NCBI GenBank assembly: GCA_037043235.1
Contig: JAWRVZ010000043.1
Span: 533,001 to 597,000 of the forward strand
Length of the DNA: 64,000 bases
From: Rhodeus uyekii
Taxonomy: Eukaryota; Chordata; Actinopteri; Cypriniformes; Acheilognathidae
Direction: 5' to 3'
The notes beneath the pieces are model-generated. The model had not been told where the DNA came from, did no database searches, and saw only the letters and a list, made by a program, of their open reading frames with translations. This document shows positions 1 through 10,348 of this stretch, piece after piece; positions within the stretch are counted from its first letter, which is position 1, and each line of letters starts with the position of its first letter. Both the position numbers and the translations under genes were made by a program.

Positions 1-3000
1 CAGAGTGCAGCGAAGAACAAACACACTTCATTTCAGCACACTATGCACACAAACGAAGAAGAAACAGCACAGGCATATCATGTGAAGGGTACAGAATGGA
101 TTTCACGAAACAAAGGTGATAAACGCCAGAGGGATAAGGCATCTTCGTCCTCTTAAATCAGGACAGACTGGTTGAGCTTACAGTTATCTTACAAGGACAA
201 AACCAAAGTCACAAAGCAGAGTCACTCGACCCCTTTCCTCCAATCACAGAGCTCATGAAAACATGTGACGGCGGTCATTTGAGAACAATTTAGAGACGCC
301 CGTTCTTTAATATGCACCAATATCACAGCAGGATAAAGGGAAAGATTAGTGGCAAACAGCTCAAGAGAAAAACAAACAACTTTTCAACAGCAAGAGTTTT
401 ATTTAGTCAGTTAACCCTGTCATGCACCGCTTCTTCATTCCTCAAAGATCATCAACGCAATCTTATTCGTAAACAATTTGACATGTGTTTGTCACTGAAT
501 CATTCACTCGATAGATTCATTCAAAACGCTGATTCATCCAGTGATGAAACAATGAAGCGTTTATGATTGAGTCGTTGAGTCATTCATTCAAACTGATTTT
601 TCTAAATAATTAATTCAGAGTAACTAAACATTTTAAATTGGCTGCAGCGATTAACATTTTGTACATTCAGAAACAATCTCTGTTTGAAAAAAAAAATCAT
701 GATTCTCAAAGTCGACTTCAGATTCCAAACAGAAATACGTGCAAACAGAAAATAACCATAAGCTGTGGATATTATCTACTGGGATTCGCTGTCTGTTTCA
801 CCCTATACAGCAGGACTTATGAAGCCATTTCTGTTGTTGAATATCATATCATCATATCATCAGGCTTTTATGGTTCATATAGTGAGAATATGGAGCTCAA
901 ACTCGAGGAGGAAAAAAAAGACGTGCACATTTCTATAGATGCTGACCTTAATATGAACAAAAAGATGTAAATCAATACGATCTTCATACCAGTACAGCAG
1001 ATACTTATATAAAACGCACAAACATATCAATATCTGCAAACAATGTGTTAGTAAGATGATGTTTAAATGCTTAGTTTATGATCAAATCTCTGTATTTTCA
1101 AACATATAATGCAATGCAACACAGTGATGATTAAGAGACGAGCAAATAAATCTTCCTCAAAAGTCTGAAGATCATATTTGATACTCATGATATTTTAATA
1201 AATGATGTCTGGATCATCAAGTAAACCGAAGCTGCTTCAGTCCAGTTGAAATATTACTAACAATATGAAAGTTATTGTTGCGTTTGCTTGATAAAATCAG
1301 AGATTTGACAGCAGAACGACACGTGAAGCTCGAGCTGAAGCAGGACGTTTCTACAATTACACTAAAAGACTTTTACTGGATAAAAGAGTCCAAACTATCA
1401 ATCAGACGACAGAAGAACTGCAGGAGATTGTGTGCGACAGCTTTAACAGATCATGTTGATCATTCAGAGCCTGTAGAAATGTGTGTATCAAATATGACAG
1501 CTTTAGTGTTAATGAGCGATCAGACTACATTTCTCAACACCGAAGCACAGAGTACAAAAACAAGTTTTCAAGAAGTATGTTTTGAAGTTTGGACGTCTCT
1601 TTCTCTCCGAGGGTTAATAGCTAGCATGTGCTCTAAACATTCCTGAAGAGCAGCAGGGTTAATGCTGGAGAACTGTGACTCGCTCCTAACAACCACGACT
1701 AGATGAGTCTTCTCACACATCCAGCCTCAAACAAAGCTGGGTTTCTCTCACATCTCTTGGTAGAGATGAAGGCAGAGCCACAGGAGGTCCTGGTGCGCCT
1801 CATTCACCAGCCGAGAAGAAAACAACAGATGCCACAGCTGACAGTTTATAGCCGCTATGAAGTGCTGACCTCATCTCAACGCTTCACAAACTCAAAAACA
1901 CATCCGGCAAATCCAGAAAAGCTGCTAATAACGCTATGGATCCACAAGGGAGCTTCGGTGGACATGTGTTCTCCATCTTCCGTCTTCACGGAGCGGGAAG
2001 AGCATGGAAAACAAAGGCTGTTTTGTTCTATAGTCACAAACAACTATCATTGCAAACTTTTTTTTTTCAAACAAAGTCTCAATACGTCACACAAACACAA
2101 CGCAAGAGGATAATCGACCGCTACGAGTTTTTCATTAGAACATGCAACATCTGGAGAACAAGGAGGATGATGTCCGATATAAAACTGATTCATGAATCCA
2201 CGACCTTTCTACCGGTGGATTCTGATCGGCTCTCAATGCTTTCAATGCTCGGAAAGTGACTTCAACTCTATCGCTCCTCTGTCATCATCGCTAAACTGTG
2301 GTGAGGATGATTCTCTTACACTCTTAAAATGAAGATTTCAAAGCCGTTTCATCAAATAGAAGAAACTTTATCACCCCTAAAGAACCTTTCAGTGAAAACA
2401 GGAGCACAAACACACACGTCAACGATCTAAAGAACCGTTTCCACTGTAAACAACCTCCACGAATGTTGAAGCGCTTCATTAGGGTTGGATATCGCTTGAA
2501 TTTTAACGATCCCGATTATCGATTCCAATAACGTTCAGAACTTTGATATCAAGTCTTACGGCAAAACATTTCATTTAGCTGAACACCATGAACTAAAATC
2601 AACAGGTTAAAGAAAAAGCTTTTTAGGATTTTCAGGTAATCAGGTACAGAAACGAATCAAATGTAAAACCTAATATCTAAAAATCCTAACGCTGCACTTT
2701 ATAAATAATATATACATTGCAAATATAGTTAGCAAAATCATTCGGAGTGATTTGTGGTTTGATTCATGTTATTATGGAGACAGAAGCAGGAAAATTAGGC
2801 TATTACACATGCGTTTACATTCATTTAAGACAAAACCAACTGTGTTTGAGAACTTTTTGACATATTGTTGAGTGTATTTGTGCGTTCAAGAGCACAGCAG
2901 ATCTCAGTGGTTCAGTTTGAGAGGGCTTTAGATGTGCACATCACGCACAACAGTGTGCGGCTCTTATTGCGCTTGAGTGGTTTAAGAGCACATTAAAAAG

Positions 3001-3236
3001 CAACCGATAAGAGGAACTGAAATACGCCGGTCTTATCGAATCCCTGGCTCCGGGAGATTTGGAGGCGATCCTATAAGGAAACAGGTCTAGAAAACCATCA
3101 ACACCAATACAGAACCTGTATATGCAAGAGCGAACGATTATTAAACCAAACCACCACAACACACTTACAGAAAACTCACAGCAGTGCCAATCGTGGCTTT
3201 CACACCAAGACAGAACGACCACTTTGCTATTACGGC
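1..3236. other. Left flank: fermt2 intron sequence without recognised exons
   Basis: This stretch lies downstream of the fermt2 first coding exon (minus strand), so it should be the intron that follows. I looked for the next kindlin F0-domain exon on the minus strand and did not see it. Open frames here are short and match no family I know. The only repeat recognised is at about 2.48-2.9 kb (separate entry). Confidence 0.5.
2480..2900 (+). mobile_element. Dispersed non-autonomous repeat, copy 1
   Basis: The stretch resembles the reverse complement of about 18.35-18.87 kb. Shared blocks include the segment with AAGTCTTACGGCAAAACATT, the CAACAGGTTAAAG segment and the AAACCAACTGTGTTTGAG segment. 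It begins with a TAGGGTTGGATATCG-like end, as many fish MITEs do. No coding capacity is seen and the family is not identified. Confidence 0.45.
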
Positions 3237-3448
3237 TCAGTAATTATCAGCCAATGCCGACGGTCTCAAAACATCAACAGTCTGGTCAATGTACATCAGC
3301 CTGTTATTAGGAATAATGAAAGAGCCCATTAAACTTGCGTACGCTTGGATGCCTGAAGGCAGTGCGGGATGAATCACAGCGGATCCGGTGCCGTATTTCA
3401 GGGAGTAACCGTGTGTTAGTGAAAGCGCAGGAGTCGTGCCGCACGTAC

Positions 3449-3605
3449 CGAGCTTCTCCACCAGCTTGAGCATCACGCCGCCGATGTGGATCTCCCCGGT
3501 GACTCGGAGAGACACGTCCCTGTTGAGGTCGGTCACGTGCATCTTCAGCTCCCAGGTCCCGTCCGCATAGCAGCCATCGGGCATCCGGATCCCGTCCAAC
3601 GCCAT
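3449..3605 (-). CDS. fermt2: fermt2 (kindlin-2), first coding exon, N-terminal F0 region
   Basis: Encodes the first 52 residues of kindlin-2, a focal-adhesion FERM protein that binds integrin beta tails and membrane phosphoinositides and co-activates integrins with talin. The start MALDGIRMPDGCYADGTWEL and the later block HIGGVMLKLVEKL match the vertebrate FERMT2 N-terminus (start of the F0 subdomain) nearly residue for residue. The exon runs from a G after a CTGAAG acceptor, with ATG at 3605, to CTCG followed by donor GTACGTG at 3448. It ends in phase 1, inside the codon that is Asp in human. The open frame beyond 3449 is intron read-through. Partial: all later exons lie to the left of the window. 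FERMT1 or FERMT3 are less likely because the match is specific to kindlin-2. Confidence 0.93.
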
Positions 3606-3659
3606 CCTTCAGAAACAGAGGCACAACCATGAGGATCTGGAGTCCGGCAAACAGTAACA

Positions 3660-3770
3660 AGTGTCCAACCGGCCGGAGTAAAGCAGAGACACGTCTCAAC
3701 ACACACACACACACACACAGCGAGACACACACGTCTCAACACAAACACACACACACACACACACTTCTTG
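3660..3770. repeat. Interrupted CA microsatellite
   Basis: Runs of ACACAC interrupted by GTCTCAAC and AGCGAGAC blocks in the intron just 5' of the fermt2 coding exon. Open frames here are low-complexity artefacts. Confidence 0.85.
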
Positions 3771-3854
3771 ACATTGACAGAGACGCTTTTTCAGTTCATT
3801 CCAATGGGGACACTAGATAAAATAATACTTCATAGGCTTTCATGTGTATCAAAC

Positions 3855-3990
3855 AGTAGAGAGTGGCGCTTGCAACGCCAAGGTCATGGGTTCGATTTCC
3901 AGGGAAAGCAAGAACTGATTAGAATGTCAATGTTTTTTTAATGCAATGCACATCACTTTTGATAAAAGTGTCTGACAAATGCATAATAAA
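3855..3990 (+). mobile_element. tRNA-derived SINE (fish HAmo/V-SINE-like)
   Basis: The head contains GGCGCTTGCAACGCCAAGG followed by a Pol III B-box-like GGTTCGATTTC. The tail has AAAAGTGTCTGACAAATGCAT, a degenerate form of the tail common in fish tRNA-SINEs. Located in the first fermt2 intron. No tRNA function is implied. Confidence 0.7.
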
Positions 3991-4019
3991 ATCAATAATA
4001 AAATATGTAAATAACTTAA

Positions 4020-4300
4020 TTTAATTTAAAACCTCTTTATGGATGACTAATGGAGGAGGGTATCAAAATTATCATATATTAAATTATTATTATAGGAAAT
4101 TTTAGCAAAACACTATATTTAGAAAGACATTTAATACAACAACAAATAACACAATAATAATAAATAACAGAATTATACAACAATAAAAAACGTTGACAAA
4201 ATAATTGATTTAAAAGCTCTTTAGGGATGACTAATGAACAAGGGTATTAGAATTATCATATATTAAATTATTATTGTAATACTAAATAATTCGACACATT
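4020..4300. repeat. AT-rich imperfect direct repeat
   Basis: Two similar blocks, about 4028-4100 and 4209-4285, share TTTA-GGATGACTAATG-A and the ATCATATATTAAATTATTATT segment about 180 bp apart. They look like a local duplication of AT-rich intronic DNA. Confidence 0.5.
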
Positions 4301-4429
4301 TAAACTGAATGAAATTAGTATTATTTCCAGACGTCTGAGTGAACTAAATGCCCTAGTTAAACCGCACGGTTTCATAAATGTACAAATATATAAATAACGT
4401 GTAAGTGAATCGGTAAACCTGTGGCTCGC

Positions 4430-4842
4430 GCGACTAACGGTCGGGGCTCGGTGACGTCAGCGTCAGCGGACCCGCTCCAAAAGACGGTCCAAAAGAAATA
4501 AAGACGGTCTGGCGACGAGAGAAAAGACACGGAAACACCGCTAAAGTTAGTCTCGGTCGACCGGGAGCGAGTGTCCGGTCGGGGCGGGAGCGGGTTACCC
4601 GGAGCAGGACAAATCCCGACAGGAGTGAAATCATAGCGTTCACTAACCTTCACAAAGACGCCGAAACAAATCCACAAAACACCGCTTCACTTCCCAGAAC
4701 TTCAGCAGCCGACGCGCGCACTTTCCTTCGACCGCGCGTGTAATCCTATCATGAGGAAGCTTCCCGAAAAAAGGAACAAAATCGCCAAAGTCCAGCGACC
4801 GAGTTCCCGTAAGGTTTTGCGTTAATGGAGTCTCTCTCTCTT

Positions 4843-4874
<32 letters not shown>

Positions 4875-4930
4875 CCCCCTCCCGCGGATAACGTCACTCG
4901 CGCTCGCGAGCGTCCATCTCTCCAGTCCAC
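4430..4930 (-). promoter_or_regulatory. fermt2: CpG-rich promoter region of fermt2 with candidate 5' UTR exon
   Basis: About 500 bases rich in CG dinucleotides lie 0.8-1.3 kb upstream of the fermt2 start codon, in contrast to AT-rich flanks. The coding exon has an acceptor immediately before its ATG, so a non-coding first exon is expected here. One candidate minus-strand donor is AAG/GTTAGTG with its last exon base at 4648. A perfect palindromic CRE, TGACGTCA, sits at 4452-4459. A pyrimidine tract (CT repeats) runs from about 4829 to 4875. The transcription start is not determined. Confidence 0.6.
4452..4459. promoter_or_regulatory. Perfect CRE palindrome TGACGTCA
   Basis: This is the exact 8-bp consensus for CREB/ATF-type bZIP factors, inside the fermt2 CpG-rich region. 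It would lie just downstream of, or inside, the first intron if the candidate first exon ending at 4648 is right. Function is inferred from the motif alone. Confidence 0.4.
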
Positions 4931-5177
4931 ATTCACTTCGACATAAATCACGCGTTTACACTCATTTCAAACAGTTTATTTTCGTTTGAAAGCTGCCGTC
5001 ATATCGTTCTCCAGTAACAGTCGCTCAGTGTGACCTGGTCGTTATAACACTTTTAATGGGAATGTTACCGAAGCTATACTAGTTTTTTATTTGGCCTTTA
5101 AATAATAATCTTTAATCACAAAATATGTGGTTTTTCAGTATCTGACTCTGATGATCAATGGCATCACATATATCTAT

Positions 5178-6228
5178 GTCTGTCTATCTATCTATCTATC
5201 TATATCTATCATCCATCTGTTTATCCATCCATCTATCATCCATCTGTTTATCCATCCATCTATCTATCCATCTGTTTATCCATCCATCTATCTATCCATC
5301 TGTTTATCCATCTATCATCCATCTGTTTATCCATCTATCTATCCATCTGTTTATCCATCCATCTATCCATCCATCTGTTTATCCATCTGTTTATCCATCC
5401 ATCTATCCATCCATCTATCTATCCATCTGTTTATCCATCTATCTATCTATCCATCTGTTTATCCATCCATCTATCTATCCATCCATCTATCTATCCATCC
5501 ATCCATCTATCCATCCATCCATCTATCCATCTATCTATCTATCCATTCATCTATCCATCTATCTATCCATCCATTTATCCATCAATCTATCCATCTATCT
5601 ATCTATCTATCCATTCATCTATCCATCTATCCATCCATCTATCCATCCATCTATCTATCTATCCCTCCATCTATCCATCTATTTATCTATCCATCCATCT
5701 ATCTATCCACCCATCTATCTATCCATCTATCTATCCATCAATCTATCTATCTATCTGTTTCTATCTATCTATCTGTCTATCTATCCATTCATCCATCCAT
5801 CCATCTATCTATCCATCTATCTATCCATCCATCCATCTATCTATCCATACATCCATCCATCCATCTATCTATCCATCCATCTATCCATCTATCCATCCAT
5901 CTATCCATACATCCATCTATCTATCCATCCATCTATCTATCTATCCATCTATCTATCCATCCATCCATCTATCTATCCATACATCCATCCATCCATCTAT
6001 CTATCCATCCATCTATCCATCTATCCATCCATCTATCCATACATCCATCTATCTATCCATCCATCTATCTATCTATCCATCTATCTATCCATCCATCCAT
6101 CTATCTATCCATACATCCATCCATCCATCTATCTATCTATCCATCTATCTATCCATCCATCCATCTATCTATCCATACATCCATCCATCCATCTATCTAT
6201 CTATCCATCTATCCATCTATCCATCTAC
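5178..6228. repeat. 1 kb ATCC/ATCT tetranucleotide array with higher-order structure
   Basis: Tandem ATCC and ATCT units with occasional ATCTGTTT and CATACATC variants. The right half shows a higher-order period near 132 bp: the CATACATCCATCCATCCATC variant recurs at about 5846, 5978 and 6110. Two overlapping frames stay open for more than 350 codons only because the repeat lacks stops; they are not genes. Lies about 0.3 kb upstream of the fermt2 CpG-rich region. Confidence 0.97.
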
Positions 6229-6538
6229 ACAACCTAAGTATTGTAATAGAATTAAGTTGTTTTTTTTAAGCTAGTACGTTTTCAGATGTAAAAGTGCAAT
6301 AAAGAGAATAATAAGGCCAGTCTTTCATCTGAACGCATTTCAATATTTCCAGAGCCGCTCAGATGGGAAAGCTCTTGCATGCAGGAATTTGGGCTCGTCC
6401 GTGGACTGCATCAGGAGAATTTATAACCTCCCTGCTCTGACCTCCTCCTCTGTTCTGGCAGGGGAGCCATTGCCTTTTTAGGCTGTGTTTTAATTACCGT
6501 GTAAACAGGCGGAGAGGCAGAGCGCAGGGAATGAAGAG

Positions 6539-6597
<59 letters not shown>

Positions 6598-7260
6598 TGC
6601 GGGCTGTGATGGGAAGTGCTCTTATATTGTGAGACGCTTGTTAGTCAGGGAGCTTCAGCTCTTTGAAGGAGAGCAACAGCAGCAGTTGTTCTTCCTGTAA
6701 TGTGGAATGTAATTCTTTATTTGATCAATAGGACGTAACAATAATTGTTACACAAAAAGAACAAATATAGGCCCATTTACTCATTCTAAGCTTACGCAAA
6801 GTGAACGCAAATATAGTTGTGCTGTAAAAGATGCACTGAAACAAAAATGGGTTTCTGGGAAATTACAGCTGCCATCTAGTGGCCGAACTGTGTGTCAGAG
6901 ACAGATCTCTTAATGAGAGGCTTAACACATGACAATTACACAAGAAATAGATGAATGTTGAATAAATGTAGTTTGCTGAAGGATGCGTGTGTGTCTGAAC
7001 TCACATTACTCACGAGTGTCATTTACATTTTTTTAGCACTGAAAAGAGTAGCAAGGTTCAAACAAAGAGCAATGTTGCCCCACTGTGAACTAATTCATAA
7101 AAAAAAAACTTTAAAACAGGAAAACTTGAGCTATTTATTCTGTGATTTACATGAGGAACTTGATTGCTGGAAACCAAACATGGACAATGTCATTTACATA
7201 TTTTTGTCAGACAAGAAAACACAATATTGGTCAGATGTCACAGATATAACATGCCATTCA
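6229..7260. other. Intergenic stretch between arrays; candidate conserved block and GT repeat
   Basis: 6290-6535 looks unique, with mixed composition and no repeat hallmark (see findings). A (GT)n run spans about 6541-6596. The remainder to 7260 is AT-rich and I see no exon in it. Confidence 0.5.
6541..6596. repeat. (GT)n microsatellite
   Basis: Uninterrupted TG dinucleotides for about 55 bases. Confidence 0.97.
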
Positions 7261-7267
7261 ATTCACA

Positions 7268-7278
7268 GACAACACACA

Positions 7279-7313
<35 letters not shown>

Positions 7314-7408
7314 ACACACACACACACACTCTCTCTCTCTCCAACACACACACACTCTCTCTCTCTCTCTCTCTCCCACACACACACACACTCTCTCTCT
7401 CTCTCTCC

Positions 7409-7444
<36 letters not shown>

Positions 7445-7496
7445 CTCTCTCTCTCTCTCTCTCTCCCACACTCACACACACTCTCTCTCTTTCTCC

Positions 7497-7530
<34 letters not shown>

Positions 7531-8360
7531 CTCTCTCTCTCCCACACACACACTCTCTCTCTCTCCAACACACACACACACACACACACACTCTCTTTCT
7601 CTCCGACACACACACACACACTCTCTTTCTCTCCGACAGACACACACACACACTCTCTCTCTCTCACCCACAGACACACACTCCCTCTCTCCCACACACA
7701 CACACACTCTCTTTCTCTCCGACAGACACACACACTCCCTCTCTCACCCACAGACACACACACACTCTCTCTCTCTCTCCCACACACACACTCTCTCTCT
7801 CTCCAACACACACACACACACACACACACTCTCTTTCTCTCCGACAGACACACACACACACTCTCTCTCTCTCACCCACAGACACACACTCCCTCTCTCC
7901 CACACACACACACTCTCTCTTTCTCTCTGACAGACACACACACACACTCTCCCTCTCTCACCCACAGACACACACACACACTCTCTCTCTCTCTCTCTCC
8001 CACACAGACACACACACTCTCTCTCTCTCCCACACACACACACACTCTCTTTCTCTCCGACACACACACACACACACTCTCTCTTTCTCTCTGACAGACA
8101 CACACACACACTCTCTCTTTCTCTCCGACAGACACACACACACACTCTCTCTTTCTCTCTGACAGACACACACACTCCCTCTCTCACCCACAGACACACA
8201 CACACTCTCTCTCTCTCTCTCCCACACAGACACACACACTCTCTCTCTCTCCCCCACACACACACACACTCTCTTTCTCTCCGACAGACACACACACACA
8301 CTCTCTCTTTCTCTCTGACAGACACACACACTCCCTCTCTCACCCACAGACACACACACA

Positions 8361-8395
<35 letters not shown>

Positions 8396-8498
8396 ACACA
8401 CACACACACTCTCTTTCTCTCCGACAGACACACACACACACTCTCTCTTTCTCTCTGACAGACACACACACTCCCTCTCTCACCCACAGACACACACA

Positions 8499-8557
<59 letters not shown>

Positions 8558-8770
8558 CACACAGACACACACTCTCTCTCTCTCTCTCTCTCACCCACAG
8601 ACACACACACACTCTCTTTCTCTCTCTCACCCACAGACACACACACACTCTCTTTCTCTCTCTCTCACCCACAGACACACACACACTCTCTTTCTCTCTC
8701 TCTCACCCACAGACACACTCTCTCTCTCTCTCTCTCCCACACATACACACACACACACAGCCACACACAC
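7268..8770. repeat. 1.5 kb compound (CT)n/(CA)n minisatellite
   Basis: Alternating CTCTCT and CACACA blocks organised in larger modules with spacers TCTCCAACACAC, TTTCTCTCCGACAGAC, TCTCTGACAGAC and CTCACCCACAGAC. The modules repeat dozens of times, so this is a minisatellite built from dinucleotide blocks. Long frames on both strands (up to 379 codons of His/Thr/Ser/Leu or Arg/Glu/Cys/Val) are artefacts of missing stops. It lies between the divergent-side flank of fermt2 and the 3' end of ddhd1. Confidence 0.97.
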
Positions 8771-10169
8771 TACAGTGATTCCCAACCTCTAATATGTTTA
8801 CAAGACTTCGGTTTGTTTGTGTATAAACTTGTAAAATCTAAATAAAACGTGTATTATGTGTAAGTGTTATTGATTCATGTTGACTTCCTCCTGGTTTTAT
8901 GGCGTTAATCTCATATGACAGCCTGCTCATATGCTCATATGATGTCCCCCTCTCATTAAAACCTCTTTATCTGCAGACGCTTTGATTGTATATTCTGAGT
9001 ATTGTTGGCTCATTGACAAATTGCTTTTATCGGTCTGGATAAAAGCATCTGCTAAACACATAAATGAACATTTTTTTATACTTAATGATTCTAAAATTGC
9101 ACCACATAAAATAATTGTACTAATGTTAAACATCCCAGATTTCATTTATAAATACAAATAGCCAACACTAAAACTCCAGTGTAACACAAGTGAAGAGGAA
9201 CACGTTTCTGTTGTTGTTGAAGTTTATGATGTAACTGTAGGATGCATACGACTGAAATAGGTTGGGAAACACAGGTCTAATGGACAAAAACATAAACAAA
9301 TACAGATAATGTCACCCAGTCGCATTAAACAAGCCCTCAATCATTTCACTTCTTATTGCTTTTCACATTAGACATGTCTGAAAGTGCAGGTGATCAGATG
9401 AGCAAACATCAGCATCAGTAGCATTGACACAAACACACGTGACCTACACGGACATATAAATAGTGACTGAAGGTCAAACGCTTCAGATGAACATCAAACT
9501 ACATGTCAGAACAGTCTTGAGCCCCTAATGCCATCGATAGAGTCTAAACATGCGCTAGCTTCTACATTTCAACAGTGTGGTGTTTTTGTGGCACGTTTAA
9601 ACACTAAAACTGCAGTACAAGTGAAGGGAGAATCTTCTGGAAACCTATCAGGGTCACGTGAGATTCAGCGCAACAGTCGTGTGAACACTTCATCGACACA
9701 CAACCTGCTCACAAACACTTGGAATGATTTGGCTATGAGAAAAGTGCCAGCCGCCATAACCCTCTATAATCATGTGCACCGCGGCAGTCAACTGAAGAAA
9801 CGATCCAGTAATCATTTAGTTACGCACGCTGTTAAACGTTATTGCATTTAAACACCCGTTGACCTCAAGTCAAAACCAAAACATCTATAAAAGTACACAT
9901 TTAAATAAGTGCCGGAGTTGATTATGTACCGCTGACAATGATTTGACCTCTAGGTGTCTGTGCGTGTCTGCTGCATATATTCCCTACGGATCAGGGGAGA
10001 TCTTTGGACTTACATTATATTAAAAAAATAGTACAGTTTCTTAATGATGAGATTCAGCACTGCAGGTTTGCATAGTCCAGCCGGCCGGCGTCCGTACGGG
10101 AAGGCTTAGGAAAGAAGCTCAGAGGCACAACGTGTTCTTCAGAGTGGGATGGACAGGACGTGATCTGTG
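8771..10169. other. 3' flank and likely 3' UTR of ddhd1
   Basis: Minus-strand transcription of ddhd1 continues into this stretch after the stop at 10170-10172. I found no canonical AATAAA or ATTAAA on the minus strand close to the stop, so the poly(A) site is not placed. A SINE tail remnant lies at about 9020-9068. The 107-codon frame at 9528-9851 (+) resembles no family I know. Confidence 0.4.
9020..9068 (+). mobile_element. SINE 3' tail remnant
   Basis: Contains GGATAAAAGCATCTGCTAAA, close to the conserved tail of fish tRNA-SINEs. The tRNA-like head is absent. Confidence 0.5.
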
Positions 10170-10348
10170 CTACATGGGTTTGGTGTTTCCTGCCTGCTCG
10201 GCGCTCTGCTGTTTGTATATGAATGTCAGGAGGAACAGGGCGACATCATGGGAAGTCCAATAGGCCGTGTGTGAGGTCACAGCTGACCAATAGCGGCTCT
10301 CCACCAGACCCTCCCGAAGCTCAAAGTCCATGCGATGCTCCATCTCAA
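10170..10348 (-). CDS. ddhd1: ddhd1 coding exon 13 (C-terminus and stop)
   Basis: Encodes VEMEHRMDFELREGLVESRY and WSAVTSHTAYWTSHDVALFL, ending NTKPM-stop. Near-identical to the human DDHD1 C-terminus except the last 15 residues. Carries the His of the DDHD signature in the SHTAYW region. Acceptor GTCGTAG/TTG. The open frame beyond 10348 is intron. Confidence 0.95.

Noticed and set aside
3237..3448. Continuation of the fermt2 frame past the exon
   Set aside because: Similarity to kindlin-2 stops exactly at a GT donor; the downstream codons are intron.
3860..3905. tRNA gene candidate (B-box GGTTCGATTTC)
   Set aside because: The cloverleaf is degenerate and it is followed by a SINE body and tail, so it is a tRNA-derived SINE.
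5127..6269. 380- and 359-codon open frames rich in Ile/His/Pro/Ser
   Set aside because: They are readings of the ATCC/ATCT array, which contains no stop in two frames; no conserved domain and no splice or promoter context.
7164..8684. Several long frames on both strands (up to 379 codons) in the CT/CA region
   Set aside because: Pure low-complexity translation of a dinucleotide minisatellite; open in most frames at once, as repeats without stops are.
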